A stretch of 41,922 nucleotides of DNA. Origin: Zopfochytrium polystomum (lineage: Eukaryota; Chytridiomycota; Chytridiomycetes; Chytridiales; Chytridiaceae). The notes under the pieces were generated by a model that was not told the DNA's origin, made no database searches, and saw nothing but the letters and a program-made list of their open reading frames with translations. Of this stretch, positions 1-11,571 are shown piece after piece. The stretch lies in contig JAIVFJ010000435.1 of NCBI GenBank assembly GCA_025765615.1, forward strand, positions 1-41,922. The letters are read 5' to 3'. Both the position numbers and the translations under genes were made by a program. Positions within the stretch are counted from its first letter, which is position 1; every line of letters starts with the position of its first letter.

Positions 1-679
1 CATAGGTTTGCTTGTCTATTGAAATCATCGAGGAAACTTTTTTTGGACAATAGGTAATCGCTTGCCGTCCCTGAATGATTTCTGTGGCTCTGTTGTTCTG
101 CTCACCCCCCCATATTTGCCAGGCAAAAGGAAATTACGCTGTCGATGCAGGATTTTCACTCCACCAGTCGACAACGGAGAATTGCTGACCGGGCGAGATT
201 TTCAAACTCCGAAAAACAGTGCGATGCATGCAGCGGACGACGCACGCCGTCTTGACGCCCACCCGCTCCGTGGATGCCTGATCCCGAACATGCACGTCCG
301 CGAGGTACACCTCCTCCCTCCAAACCGTAAAAGGTTGCGCGATGTGTTGACGATAATGCCCCGAATGCCCACCTGCATTCCAAACAGTCTTTTATTCGAG
401 CGACGACGGATGCAAAGGGTAACCTTGACCGCAAGGCGACCTCGAGGTTGCGCTCCGGGGCTTGCTGGGATACTTGCCATCCGAAGTCTGTGAATGCTGT
501 GAACGCTCCCCCCCCGGACCCTCAACGATTACTAGTTTGAGCTGGATCAAATCGAGGCCGTGGCTGCTGCGGGCGGACAGAGTTGAGTTCCGAGCAAAGG
601 CGGTTTGGGGGGTCAAAAAGTTCCTGAAACCAACATTTTGCAAAAGCTTACTTGCAACACCCAGAGTTGACCCTTGCAG
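1..679. other. unresolved 5' flank, possible upstream exons of the EF-hand gene
   Basis: No reading frame here can be assigned with confidence. Two short open stretches near 536-590 and 575-650 on the plus strand look protein-like, but I could not join them in phase to the EF-hand exons that start at 680. A possible intron runs from the GT after the G-run near 612 to the cag at 677-679. The segment may hold earlier exons of the EF-hand gene or simply be intergenic. Confidence 0.3.
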
Positions 680-1056
680 TATTTTCCGGCATTCTTGCAC
701 CGCGCCTTGCAAGACTCCATCAGAACGACATGATACGGGAGATGTTTCTCGCGCTGGATGCTGGCGGTGAGAAGTAAAGGCCAATGTTCCTTCCCTCGTA
801 ACACCAAAACAAATCAAATCCAGGGCGTGGATACATTACGTTATCTGATCTGCGAGAAAGCTTCGAAGTGTTCTGCACCTTTGTTCCGGAAGAAGTTGTT
901 GACCTGGCGTTCGGAAGCCGTTGACAATGACGGCGACGGGAAGGTATTTACCTCCACGGATTGAAACTAGTGAGCTGTATTGATACGATTATTTGGCAGG
1001 TCAGCTTTCGCGAATTCGAAGCCATCACGCGGTCAGTGTATTTTGCTGATGGGTAG
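680..1056 (+). CDS. EF-hand calcium-binding protein, 3' exons, one frame break
   Basis: Three exons can be read: 680-766, 824-943 and 1000-1056 (TAG). Introns 767-823 and 944-999 are GT..AG. The first pair of exons joins to a loop reading DAGGRGYITLSD, a degenerate EF-hand. The second joins across the 944-999 intron to DNDGDGKVSFRE, a canonical 12-residue EF-hand loop with Asp at 1, 3 and 5 and Glu at 12. Splice phases only close if one surplus base is removed near 913-915 (run TTCGGAAG); as printed the frame hits TGA at 922. The protein probably binds calcium. The spacing of the two EF-hands recalls the C-terminus of calcium-regulated kinases, but no kinase domain is visible, so only the EF-hand call is supported. 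The upstream part of the gene is unresolved. Confidence 0.6.
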
Positions 1057-1307
1057 AAGTGATGTCCAACCTTTCTAGTTTACGTGAACGGAGTTTAATT
1101 TGTTTCCTTTCGTCATCGGAGCTGGTATAACAAAAGCACGTTGCAGAATGAGAGATACACAAAACTGAATTGCAGCATAAACCAGAGCACTCCTTTGAGA
1201 AGCAACGTTTTATTACAAACACGACTGGACTATGGTTGTGAAACCCCAGGGCCAAGAAAAACAGAACACCGCAACATAATTCGATTTAACATGGATTCGC
1301 GAAACCC

Positions 1308-4300
1308 TCACCATTCAACACCCTTCACGCGGAACACCTCGGCGTATCTGGGTGCGGAGGCGGAGACAAAACTTAAAAAGACTCTGCGGCGATAAGAAGA
1401 GAAGAATCAACTTACTCAAAGTACCGCGTGATGAGGCGGTAGCTCTTTTGTGGGACATTCATCGATATCAGCACGTTGTGCACTTTTTGGTAGCCGTATT
1501 TTCCAATCAGGGCGAAAATGGCGCGAGAAATTGGGCTCGGGAACTGTGTGTGAGGGTTTGTGGTGCAAGCAACCAAAAAGAAACAGTTAGGACCAACGCG
1601 GTGAGGTCTCAGCATCTCTCGCACGTTTTGAAAACAAAAAGCAACCGCAATGGCTCACCGTATTATCCACAAACGCACGGTCCAGTACAGTCACAAGCTT
1701 CACAGCCGCTTTCAGCGCCTCGCGGATCCGGGCTGCCTCCCCTGCACCAGTCTCCTTCTCTCCTCCTGGCGGTGCCCCGTGGATGTCGCCGACGCCCTCG
1801 GCAGAGATGCTCAGCAAACCGCAGCCATGAGCGTGCCGAGAAGCGCTGCTCGAGCGAAAGACGGTACGCCACAACGGCGTCCTCCGGGTGGCCCAGCCGC
1901 AGCGCCAAGTCGCCGTAGATCTCCCACTCCGCCCCTGTCTTGCGGAAGAGGAGCTGCTTGTATGGCCCGGTGTTGTCGCTCGAGCGGTACTGGGACATTT
2001 CCTGCTTCAAGGCGGTGTACAGGCGAAGGTCGTTGTACAAGACCATGAATAGGTTGTCCAGCCACTTTTCACAGAGACGCTTCGTGCGGAACGTCAGAGC
2101 CACACTTGTCCGCTTTGGTCGCGCGTTCTGCACCAGTCAAAATGTCCAATATGGTTAGTTTTCGGTCGCTCTGTGAAACTGAATAATGGGGAAAAAATGG
2201 GGGACCAACCGGCGTTCGAGTCGTTGTTGTTCTTGTCCCGTCCACGCTTCCCATCTTGTCCTGCGGCTCCTTTGTCTTGACAACAGACTCAGATGGTGCG
2301 CTTCCCGTTCCGCCCCCGGCCTTCTTGAGAAGCTCATCAATGGTCAGCCCCGCGTCTTTTGTCTCCTCTGGTCCGTCCAAAGCGACGCTTTCGAATCCTC
2401 CGGCGTCCGCCTTGTCGCCACTCTCCGTGCCGTTCATGAAAAATGCAGCCTCTTCTTCACTCAAACCACTGGCTTTCCCCTTTCCCTTTTTGTCCTCTGC
2501 CTCCTCGTCTCCGCCCCATGCAATCAGGTCCTCCTTTTTCTCCTCGTTCTTCTCATCACCCTTCAAGACTGCTTTCGGCAATGCTGAAGAATTCTCGCTG
2601 ACTCCGAGCAAGTCGACTTCACCTTGTGGCCGAGCGGAACGGTTGTCTTCCTCGTCATCAGCAAGCGCTGCTCCTTCCTCAACCAGCGCCCTCTGGATCC
2701 GGTACTCCTCTTCCATCACAAATACTTTGCTGCGGTGCTTCAAAAGTGCGTCCCAGCCAATCTTGCCAACAATCCGGATCAAAAGCGCGTACGCCTTTGC
2801 AAAAGTCCCGCGCAGGGAAAGCGCTGGAAGACGCTGCAGTTCCGGATGCACTTCAGACTCGCGCGGATCATTGTCGTCGTAGATTGTGCCGTGCTGCTGT
2901 TGTTGCTGCGCTGCCGCTGCTTTGGCGTCGTTCGGGGACGGGTCTTTGTCTGGTGTTTCCGGCTTGAGAGGGAGGTGGATTCGGGCGGGTGGAGGCATTC
3001 GTTGCGCATCCTTTTCACTGAGCGGTCGGAATGGTGTTAGTCTTCGTCATAATCTCACACTCGTCAATTCAATTACCAGTATGTGAACATGGGGCAGGAG
3101 TTAAGCGCGAGCAACGCCGACTCGTAATCACCCATTTGAATGTAAATGTCTGCCAGCTTTGCCCACGTTACGTACTCAGACGGCGAGGCTGTAACAGCCA
3201 TTTTGGCAAGCTTTGCCGCCATGTCAAGTTTTCCCTTCGGAGGTGAAGCAGTCAAGTTAGTCAAAAACGCGACATCCGGTTCAACAAGTTTGCCACCTTT
3301 GACTTCAAGAAATCAACCTGAACAAGCAAGATCCCGTAGCTGTGTGGCATCCGCTTGATACCATCGAAAAGGGTCTTCACGGCCCTGATTTCATCATCTT
3401 GTTCGACCATTCAGGTCAGAGGAAAAGATATAGATGCAATGATAAAAGCAGGTTGAGGCCTCACCATCCCCGATGTAACTCCTTGCCAGCGCTGCCGCAA
3501 CTTCTGCGTCCTTCTCAAACAGTCCTTCCAAAAACCTTGCTGCCATGTTCAATCTTCCGCTTTCTGTGAAATACTTCATGACTCCGTTCGTCAAGTGGTT
3601 TGAAAAGTATGTTGCGACTTGGACTTCCGGCTCCGTTCCAAGCTGCCATCCCTTCCAGAATTCAGCTGCAGCTGCATCGAGGAAGCGCTTTTCGACCGAA
3701 AGAGTTGGGAGTGGGTCCAGTTTGCGGAGGCCAAGGAGAGGGCGGCCGTCGTTCCCATCTGGTTCGTCGTTGTCATCGAGGATGGCGCGGAGGATAGCAG
3801 ACACAAAGGTTTCTTGCCAGAGAGCCGGGTTGGTGATGGGATGTCTACGGTTGGTGGTTTGAAGTCGTCAGAATAGGAATGAAAGTAAGCAAAAGTTCTT
3901 TCCGCGTCGAACTCAACTTGTCACCGCGCAGGTCAACTGCGTAGCTTTCGACTCCACCTGGGATTCGAACTTCGACACGAACATCCACGCGAGAAAACGC
4001 GTTGAAACAGCAGTAAGTTCCGGATCGGAGTTTCCACGGATTTGGTTGTTTCGGGTTGACGGGACCCTGGAGAAGAGAGAAACGCGTTGGATTACCGAGG
4101 GTATTGCGAATCGACAAAGCCGAGCTGAATGCTTACGATGCTGTAGGACAGTGAGTTCAGATACGCTGCAAGGGTGGCCGAGGAGCTGAATAAGAGTGTG
4201 AGACGGACTTTCGTTTACAGCACCAGCAAGCGCTCACCTTGAATCAACGCCGAGAACATAGTGGTAAGATCCGAGCTGACAAGCAACCATGAGAACACGT

Positions 4301-4771
4301 AGATTGAGGCACGCACGCGTCCCCTGTCGCGATCTCCACGCGTCCACGCCGCCATGGCCACTCGCACTGTTGGGATGAGCCAGCGCCACTTACGTCCTTC
4401 ACCAGGGCTTTCGGGTTCGTCTTGATAATATGACACAAGTCGGGTGGCCCTAGCTCACGGAAGGTCGCTTCGAAACTTGGTTAGTTCTCGCCCGCGAAAG
4501 AGAGCAAGAAGTCCTTCGACGCATACACACCAAGAGACTCGGTACGCGCGATGATGGCCTCGCCAACCTCGTTTTCATAGAACTCAGCGATGCCTGCAAG
4601 CAAATAGAAAAATGTGTGTTTCTGATTAGGCTGTGATGGACCATCGGCAACGCCAGAATCTGTCGCAAAGCCGGGCCGTGAGGAAATTCTGCTGTCGTTC
4701 TCGGCGGACAGATTGGGTGTCGTCATCGCAGTGGCGCTTGGCAGAGCGCTAGAGTTGCAACGAGGTGCCAT
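1308..4771 (-). CDS. exomer component, Chs5p-Arf1p-binding protein (ChAPs; Bch1/Bud7/Chs6 family)
   Basis: The exomer carries selected cargo, classically chitin synthase Chs3, from the trans-Golgi to the plasma membrane with Chs5 and Arf1. Exons in transcript order: ?-4594 (N-terminal part), 4593-4394, 4275-4238, 4185-4137, 4066-3918, 3844-3465, 3397-3297, 3234-3077, 3017-2210, 2127-1659, 1543-1416, 1347-1308. Family landmarks are GPPDLCHIIK, NAFSRVDVRVEVRIPG, PITNPALW, TPR-like helices around KLAKMAV and YIQMGDYESAL, GTFAKAYALL, IGWDALLKHRS, KRLCEKWLDNLFMVLY and the C-terminal YFEYAEVFRVKGVEW. Phases agree at every junction except two places. An in-frame TAA at 4483-4481 sits where a -1/+1 pair would restore the family sequence. 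One surplus base lies near 1815 in exon 2127-1659. A Gln/acidic linker fills about 2250-2950. The start at 4771 is tentative. The gene diverges from TAM41. Confidence 0.85.
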
Positions 4772-5766
4772 GGAAGCCGCGGCGAGGCAGCCGCAGACGA
4801 TGCAGACGACGATTCTGCACCGAACGCGACAAAGAAAAACAGAAAGATGACGTTCTGTGGATTACATTGACCGCGATCGCGCACTCCCGGTCCCGCTTTC
4901 CACATCGCACCACACCAACAGAAGCCGCAGAACGGCAGGATCTCGGCCCCAAGTTCAGCTGGGTCGCTTGCAGACATACCTCGCAAAACTGTTGGGTCCG
5001 AGATCACGACCATCCCTTTTGGCGATTTTATGCAATTCTCTTTTTTTGGAAATCGAGCAAGCAAACAGACCAGAAGCGAAACAGATTGTGCTTGTTGGCC
5101 CACCGCGCTGCCCTTGCCAGAGACACCATTGGGATTCAGGGCCACCTAACGGAGTCGTCCGAGGCGCAATTGGAGTAGTCAGACGATGTGCGATGCGTGG
5201 GCGGACAGTACGTGGTTCGCAACCAGGGGAAAGATCTTTTAAGATAGGCGCTGGGGCTCTCCTGCACGAGCTCACTCTCACTTGGAGCACGGACTCGTCA
5301 ACGACCGCGTTCCCCGACCGACACCGAACGGGAGGAAGCCGGCACCAGCAGACTCTCGCCATCTGCTGGGTGAAGGTCGTTGTTGTTGCACGCAGAAGGC
5401 AGAGTACTCGTCAATCAAGGGAATCAAATTCGCGGAGATTCGCGACGCGACGAAAACAGCGAAAAAACGGCAAAAAACAAACAAAGAAAAGATGGGTTCA
5501 TCAGCTGCAGCTGCACCCGCACGCGCAGGGCTGCGTGCCGCCACCGCCACCGCCTCTGCCCAACGGCACTGGCCGTCGCCAATGCCGCCGACGCCGTTCC
5601 TGCCCCCGCTCGCGCTGCTGCGGCTCCCTCACCCCTCGTCAGTGCGGCAGTGCTGCAGCTTGTTCCACGTGAGGTACGCTCTCTTCTGGCGGGCTGACCC
5701 TCACGCGCCCCGGTGCCAACAACCAACGATCGGTCTGCAAGACCCCCCGCCACACATAAATGCTAA
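4772..5766. other. divergent intergenic region between exomer gene and TAM41
   Basis: The two genes are head to head, so this stretch should hold both promoters and the first exon(s) of TAM41. An ATG at 5492 opens an Ala/Arg-rich stretch that could be a mitochondrial presequence. A plausible intron runs from GT at 5669 to the cag before 5802 (branch tgctaac), but joining it to TAM41 does not keep frame. I see no other gene. Confidence 0.35.
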
Positions 5767-7504
5767 CTCGAGGACTCTGGCTCCAGCACACCCAGCACAC
5801 CCAGCACCAGTCGCAGGACGGATTCACCACCACCTTCATCGTCGTCTTTGTCGTCAACGCCGCTCGTTCGACTCTCCAGGCGCTACGCTACTTTGGCCAC
5901 AGGTCCGCCACAGTCGCCGCCGCCGAAGCCGCCACAGCCTGTGATTCCCACGCCACCAGCCGAACCACAAAACCTGCAGCAAGATTCCGCGTCGATTTGG
6001 GCGGATGACCGACTCGTCAAGCTCCTTGATCACTTTGACGGTCCAATCCGGTTCGCGGCTGGATATGGATCTGGTGTGCTTCGGCAGGCCGGGTACGAGA
6101 CTGGGTCTGGCGCAGCCAAGGTACCGAGCCCACGAGTTGTTGGACGCGATCTCCGTTCCTCTCTCTAACCGATCTTACATCCTCTTATCCTACTTTCCTC
6201 TCAGAGTCCGCCCATGGTAGATCTCATCTTTGGAGTGACCCACCCGTATCACTGGCATTCGTTGAATATGCGACAGCACCGTGATCACTACTCGTTTCTC
6301 GCCTCCGCGGGATCAAAAACGGTCGCGCTTGTCCAAGATAAGTACGGCGCAGGATTGTACTACAACACACACGTAGTGATCGATGGAATAGTGAGTCTCA
6401 AGAAAGTTGGATCTGAGCTGATCCGCCTTCGGCCACAGAAAATCAAGTACGGCGTCATTTCGATGGAGAGACTACTGAAGGACTTGACAGAATGGGAGAC
6501 CCTCTACATCGCTGGTCGTATGCAGAAGCCTGTGCGTACGTTGTTTCGCACATTGTTGGCGCGTTTTTCACTAATAGTACTCTGGATGGCTGAAACTAGA
6601 TCAAGATTCTGCGGGGCGACTCACGCATCAAATTGGCAAACGAGGTTAACTTGATGAACGCGACGCGCATGGCGTTGTTGATGCTTCCCAACGAGTTTTC
6701 CGAGTTTGATTTTTACCGCGCGATCGTCGGACTGTCCTATATGGGTAAGTCAAGAGTTGGATGAGTGGTTCTCTCGTGACTTATTGAGCTCGTATCTCAC
6801 CACCTCTTTCCCTTAAAAATTGTTGCAATGCCAGGCGACTTCCGAATGACGGTCGGCGCCGAGAACCCGCACAAGATCCACAACATAATCGCGACGCAGC
6901 TTCCCCAGCTTCGCTCGTTGTACGCTCCAATCATTGATGCGCTGCCCAATCTGGCGGTCTCGACCTCGCCGCTGACACCCGAGATCCCCGCGCACAAGGA
7001 AGACCCGCGAGGATTCAACAGAGTCGAGTTCGATGAAGGCGTTCTGATGCGGCAGGACGATGACCCAAAGGCGAGGGCAGCACTGGTCCGGGAGCTCCCC
7101 AAGGGCGTAAGGTCGCGATTGGAGGCGATTTATGCAAATAAATCCGGTGGCGGTAGGGCTGGTGAGTGGAATGCATTACGGACATTTTGCGGGGCACCGC
7201 CCAAACTGAGTCACACCACATTATGTGACTTTCAGATCCGAATGATCGTGCATACGACATCGCCAACTCTCCAGACGTTTGCAGAGTATTCAAAGAAAGG
7301 TAGGGTTTTCATTCACCTGGTTGCGCTTGGACCTGCCCGCCCATCATCTTTGACACCAACTCTTCAGTTGTAAGCGATATTATTCGAGGCCCTGCGTTCT
7401 GGCAGTCCACAAAAGGTTTGCTGACAGCAGGAGCAGGCAAGTCTCTCCGCTACATGGGCGAGAAGCTGAGCAAGGCGTTTTCGGGTCGTTCGGCCAATGC
7501 GTAA
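5767..7504 (+). CDS. TAM41: mitochondrial CDP-diacylglycerol synthase (Tam41/TAMM41)
   Basis: Tam41 makes CDP-diacylglycerol from phosphatidic acid and CTP on the matrix side of the inner mitochondrial membrane, the first step towards cardiolipin. Exons: ?-6120, 6205-6390, 6439-6531, 6600-6744, 6835-7161, 7236-7299 and 7375-7504 (TAA). All internal junctions are in phase. Diagnostic stretches are RFAAGYGSGV (the nucleotidyltransferase-like YGSG signature), MVDLIFGVTHPYHWH, NMRQHRDHYS, YGAGLYYNTHV, KYGVIS, LLKDLTEWETLYIAGR, KILRGDSRIKLAN, LNATRMALLMLP-like and a C-terminal IIRGPAFWQSTKGLLTAG. A Ser/Pro-rich, Arg-containing N-terminal part (VRLSRRYATLA) looks like a matrix targeting signal. The start codon is not resolved: the frame is open from 5767 without ATG, so a short 5' exon is expected upstream. 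No frame break occurs in the conserved core. Confidence 0.9.
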
Positions 7505-8390
7505 TATTTGTGAGCATCAGTGAACTAGTGAACTTGGGACCCAAATATACACTTGAAGCATTTAGATGTGTTGCTATGTTTGGAGGAACATGCCCAGGGT
7601 GCTTGACACAAATGTGGGTGAAAACGTCAACAGAGGGAGACGTAAAGCTAGCAGCCCGCTCCCCCACGAAGTGACTTGGTGCTTTTATTCAGGAGACCAT
7701 TACTTTCATCACAATCCCTCTCAACCAGTGCCAGGGAGGTGGTTTTGGCTCGTTGTAAGGGTTCAAAATAGCTCTGCAAGCACTTCAAGGAACTGGTATC
7801 GGCTGAGTGGTTTTGGTTACACTGGAGGCCAGCCAACCCCCCAAAGAAAAAGGACACCCACAGAGAAGAATGCCGCCACCGCCGTCACTGACGCGACCAA
7901 GCTGTGCCATCGAACCAGCAACATCGATCTCTCCTCGACCCTACCGCATACCGCCCTTATCCCCATCCTGCGCATTATCGACACCACGCTCCCTCCTCAG
8001 GCTGGCCGCAATCCTGTCGCCAGATACACCGCCTCGTCCTTCCGGCCGCCTCGGCTTCCGAACCAACTGCGGACGCCCGTTTTCTGTGGGCAGCACGACT
8101 CGGCGACATTGCGAAAACACTCGGTTTGCCCCTCCTTCACGACAACAAACCAGCGCCTCCGCCCTTGCCGAGCTCGTCTGCAGGCTCTCGCCGCTGCCAG
8201 CTCCACCAAGCCCCTGTCCGAGACGAAGCACACCTCTGCAGACAACCCGGACTCCAATGTCGTCCCGCCGCCTCGCGGCCACCACTACTGCCACCATCCA
8301 GCCTTCCTGCGAATTGCCCGCCAACCGCCGCATCATCACCATCCTCACCGCGCACTCCACCGACTTGTTTGCTACCTTGTTACTTTCAGT
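7505..8390. other. proline/arginine-rich open stretches, no assignable gene
   Basis: Three plus-strand frames stay open over several hundred bases because the DNA is C-rich. None shows a recognisable domain. A fragment near 8075-8140 reads like structured protein (FLWAARLGDIAKTLGL) and may be the N-terminal part of the frame-broken locus that follows. Confidence 0.3.
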
Positions 8391-9467
8391 CAAATTGGGG
8401 GTTCCTCATCCAGGCCTTCGGCGGTCCCGCGGCTATAATCCGAACCTCGCCTTTGTCGACCTCGCCGGCCAAACTACCCTCTTCCACGACCCATTCCACA
8501 GCGGCCCACCGACGACCGTTCCGGGTACTAACCACCTCGTCCAGGTCAACCCGGCACGCGAAACGGGCCTGCACGAAATCACTCTCCTCACGTTCGACCC
8601 AACAACGAGGCGTCTGCAGCGCACAGAGCCAAACCCCTTCGCCGAAGTAAACTTGATCGAGCTCTTCCCAAGCGCTGGCCCCAAGCGTCGACTGCCTCAC
8701 CGGGCCTGACAGCGCCGCATGGATTTGGCTCTCGAGCCTGCGCGGCGCCCGCAGCGATCGCACCTTGTCGCCTTCCGCGGCGCACCCGTCGCCGACGCCG
8801 ACGGCGCTCTCCGATCACACAAGTTCACCCACGCCGGGACCATGACGCTCTCGGTGATCGCCGACGACGGCAGGTGGATGTGGACCCGCTTCGGTCCAGG
8901 CTGGGTCGCCGTCTGCACAATGATCGCGAGCCCCACTCGCCGCAACCTCGTCCGCGTCGTCCGCGTCCCGGATGCGGCCGTCCTCTGGGAAGGCGAAGGC
9001 AAAATGCGCCGATGCCCCTGGCCTACCGTTCCTCTCCGGCTCCCGCTTCGTCTCGGGCCGAGGCCGAAACCCCGGGCTGCGCCGCCGTCACCCTGGAAGT
9101 CGTCGATCTCGTCGCCGCTGCGAAAGACCTACGGGAACAGAAAAAGCGCTGTTTCAAAAAATCCGCCCCGGCCCCAGCCGCCTGGGTTGCCGAGATCGCC
9201 GCAGCCTCTGACGGCTCCTTTGTCCGCGGCGACGTCGCCGCCCTCCGCGACCCGCTCCTCGTCTACTACGAGGGAAGCGCCGTCGGAAGCGTCACGTGCA
9301 TCGACTTGTGGCGGCGGCGGACCACCCTGCTCCAGCACGATCTCGTCGCCGCCGCTCCGGCCGCCGACGGCGGCGGCGGCGCGACCCATGTGACCGCTGC
9401 AACGGTAGTGTTTGAGGAGGATGTGGGCGGAGGGCTGTGGAAGGTGGCGCGGAGCAGGTCACGGTAG
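8391..9467 (+). pseudogene. uncharacterised coding locus with several frame breaks (beta-propeller-like)
   Basis: Protein-like sequence runs along the plus strand but switches frame repeatedly. About 8430-8670 gives NPNLAFVDLAGQTTLFHD and LLTFDPTTRRLQ. About 8670-8760, one frame off, gives VDCLTGPDSAAWIWLSSLRG. About 8760-9005, back in the first frame, gives MTLSVIADDGRWMWTRFGPG. About 9070-9467, in a third frame, gives VTLEVVDLVAAAKDLREQ and DPLLVYYEGSAVGS, ending at TAG 9465-9467. The repeated hydrophobic-strand/turn pattern with D-W or D-G turns recalls a beta-propeller, but I recognise no family. The first frame meets TGA at 8707-8709. It is either a decaying gene or a real one carrying assembly indels. 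Confidence 0.45.
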
Positions 9468-9611
9468 AATTGAGCGACGAGGTAGCGCGCGCGGTTGGGC
9501 TGCGAGGGACGTGAGGATGTGTGGGGCGAAGCCTCTTGCACACTCATTGTCGCTCTGCTGTATTTATGCTGAACTGGCCACAGCTGCTTGATGAGACGTG
9601 TTGAATTATAT

Positions 9612-11265
9612 ACAGTGGCTCAAAAAAAGTTTTTTTCGTTTGGCTCTCCAACCCCTCCAAAGCACACCAGGTAAGATTTCTTCCTGAAATTCAGTGTGCT
9701 TGCCAGGCAATAGTGTGAAAATGTGTTACGCAAGTGGGGAAATACCACGCCCTCAGCAGAAAAAGATTGAGGGATTCAAATGATCTCAATCCATTGGTAC
9801 AATTTTGAGGGTTGCATTGGAAAAATGTGCACCCAGTTCGCAATCTCCAATTTTCTGAATTTTCCACCAAACTTTTTCCACAATTTCACGAGGTATTTAA
9901 GGAGCGATTCTTGGTCCAAACCCCTGCCCTGTTGAATTCATCCTGCTCTGAAAATAATTCATGAAACCCATTCCACTTTAAACAAAAAATAATAGAGAGT
10001 TTTTGCAAACCGTACAATTTCAAATTTTCTGTACAGCGAGCAATCACCATGCTGAAATACTAATTGACGTTCAAAATTCACGGTCGGCTGCTGCTCACTG
10101 TGAGCTTGATTCACAACAAGCTCCCATAGAAGGGGAAGAAAAAAAAGAATTTAGTCAGCGTGTTTTCTTCTTCAAACAAATCCGCTGTTTGCAATACAAC
10201 ACAGCAGTGAAATTTTCCCCCACAATCAGAAGAATCTGTTGTGCAAATCAATTTGCATGATTTGCAAAACCTCTCTAATACCTTAAATCTCCTTGACCAA
10301 GGCTACTTAGGTTGCAAAATTGCTGCCAATGTGAAGGTGGGAATGCGTACTGTTTACCGCATTCGCGCAGTGGAGCGTCCAGACATCGAAAACATTCCTC
10401 CTGTACGTCCAAGCAAGCTCTCTTCTCTGCAAAATCTTCGATTCGTATGGCAAATTGCATGTGGCGAGGCTAAAACTGCAGTGCAACTGGCCCAGATGCA
10501 TGAACAAGACACTGGGGAGACTGTTTCCACCTGAGACAGTCAGGTGCTCGCTCCGACAGGTCGGTATCAAAGGTTTACAGAAGAAGAAACAGCTGGCTCT
10601 GACAGCAACACACAAAAACGCTTGGCTCAAGTTTGCCCTTGAATATCAAACGTGGAGAGTTGAGGACTTTAAGCACGTCATTTGGTTGGACGAGTCAAAG
10701 ATCATTAAGGAGGGATCAGATGGCATGACATATGGCGGAGAATTCCTGGAATACCACTTCAAGAACGTCACATTCAGCTGACGAAAAAGTTTGGTGGCAG
10801 ATCTCAAATGGTTTGGGGTACCATTATGTGGTCTGGTGTCTTGCAGTTTGCCCTTTGTGGAAGGCACAATGAATTCTGAGCAATGCATGGCTATTTTGGA
10901 GAACAACCTCATCCCTAGTCTTGACGAAACGCAGACTCGAAGTGCAGGTTGTTATATTCCAGTAGGACAATGACCCTAAGCATACATCCAAATACACCAA
11001 AGAATGGCTCAACAGCAATGGATTTTGCGTTATGCAGTGGCCCTCTCAGTCTCTTGACATCAATCCCATTGAGCACACTTGGAACATCTTGAAGCAGAAG
11101 CTCAATTCCTATGAAACTGCACCAAAGTCAAACTTGGAATTTTGCGAACAAATCAGAAAGAGTGGAGGAATTTCCAGCCGAAATATGCAGAAAATTTGGT
11201 TGAAACTGTCGCCCAGGAGGATTGCAGAAGTCATTGAGGCAAAGGGTGGGAACACAGATTACTGA
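9612..11265 (+). mobile_element. Tc1/mariner-type DNA transposon, decayed
   Basis: The left end is probably at 9612, where CAGTGGCTCAAAAAAAG follows a TA dinucleotide, the classic Tc1 terminus and target. A broken DD34E transposase lies inside. I could not find the expected inverted right terminus: near 11346-11375 there is only a weak match to a Tc1 tip (AAAAAGTCTTCAGACACC), in direct rather than inverted orientation. The printed right limit is therefore the end of the transposase frame. Base composition is AT-richer than the neighbouring genes, as expected for inserted DNA. Confidence 0.7.
10241..11265 (+). pseudogene. Tc1/mariner transposase (DD34E), frame-broken
   Basis: The N-terminal helix-turn-helix is visible (LLDQGYLGCKIAANVKVG then RTVYRIR). 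The catalytic core gives VIWLDESK (first Asp). QDNDPKHTSK holds the second Asp, and SLDINPIEHTW the Glu, 34 residues after it, hence DD34E. At least three frame changes occur (about 10500, 10785 and 10900), and an in-frame TAG at 10963-10965 lies one codon before the second catalytic Asp. The copy cannot encode active transposase. Its terminus and signature place it in the Tc1 group. Confidence 0.8.
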
Positions 11266-11571
11266 ATAAAATTTTCACATCAACACACAAAATTGTGCAA
11301 ATGAATAGGCACACGTTCAACTCTGCCTCTTGCATAATATGTAAAGTTTGGCGGAAAAAGTCTTCAGACACCCAAATAAATTTCAGAGCCCAACATACAA
11401 AACTTTCCCAGTTCTCAACCTTTTGGTGCCAAACTTTGAGCACAATTAGGACTTTGGTGGAGTGATACGTTCTTAAAATTTTATGAAGTTGCAGCCGCCA
11501 GGTCCCCAGATAATAGCAACCTGGGAATGGACAGATCCTCTTGAGGTGCTCTCTTTGAGCAGTTTGCAAGA
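11266..11571. other. AT-rich flank between Tc1 copy and gypsy element
   Basis: No gene is seen. It may be the remaining 3' part of the Tc1 element or older repeat DNA into which the LTR element inserted. Confidence 0.3.

Noticed and set aside
5282..5944. 220-codon plus-strand frame upstream of TAM41 as a separate gene
   Set aside because: Ala/Arg/Pro/His-rich composition from GC bias. Part may be the TAM41 presequence exon, but it carries no independent domain and it overlaps the conserved TAM41 start region in another frame.
7941..8393. 150-codon minus-strand frame
   Set aside because: Arg/Gly-rich shadow of the C-rich plus strand with no recognisable motif.
8386..8763. 125-codon minus-strand frame with hydrophobic residues
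   Set aside because: It is antisense to a better plus-strand reading (LLTFDPTTRRLQ, NPNLAFVDLAGQ), and start and stop contexts are weak.
11346..11375. Right inverted terminus of the Tc1 element
   Set aside because: The match to a Tc1 tip is in direct orientation and partial, so it cannot be the paired inverted end of the 9612 terminus.
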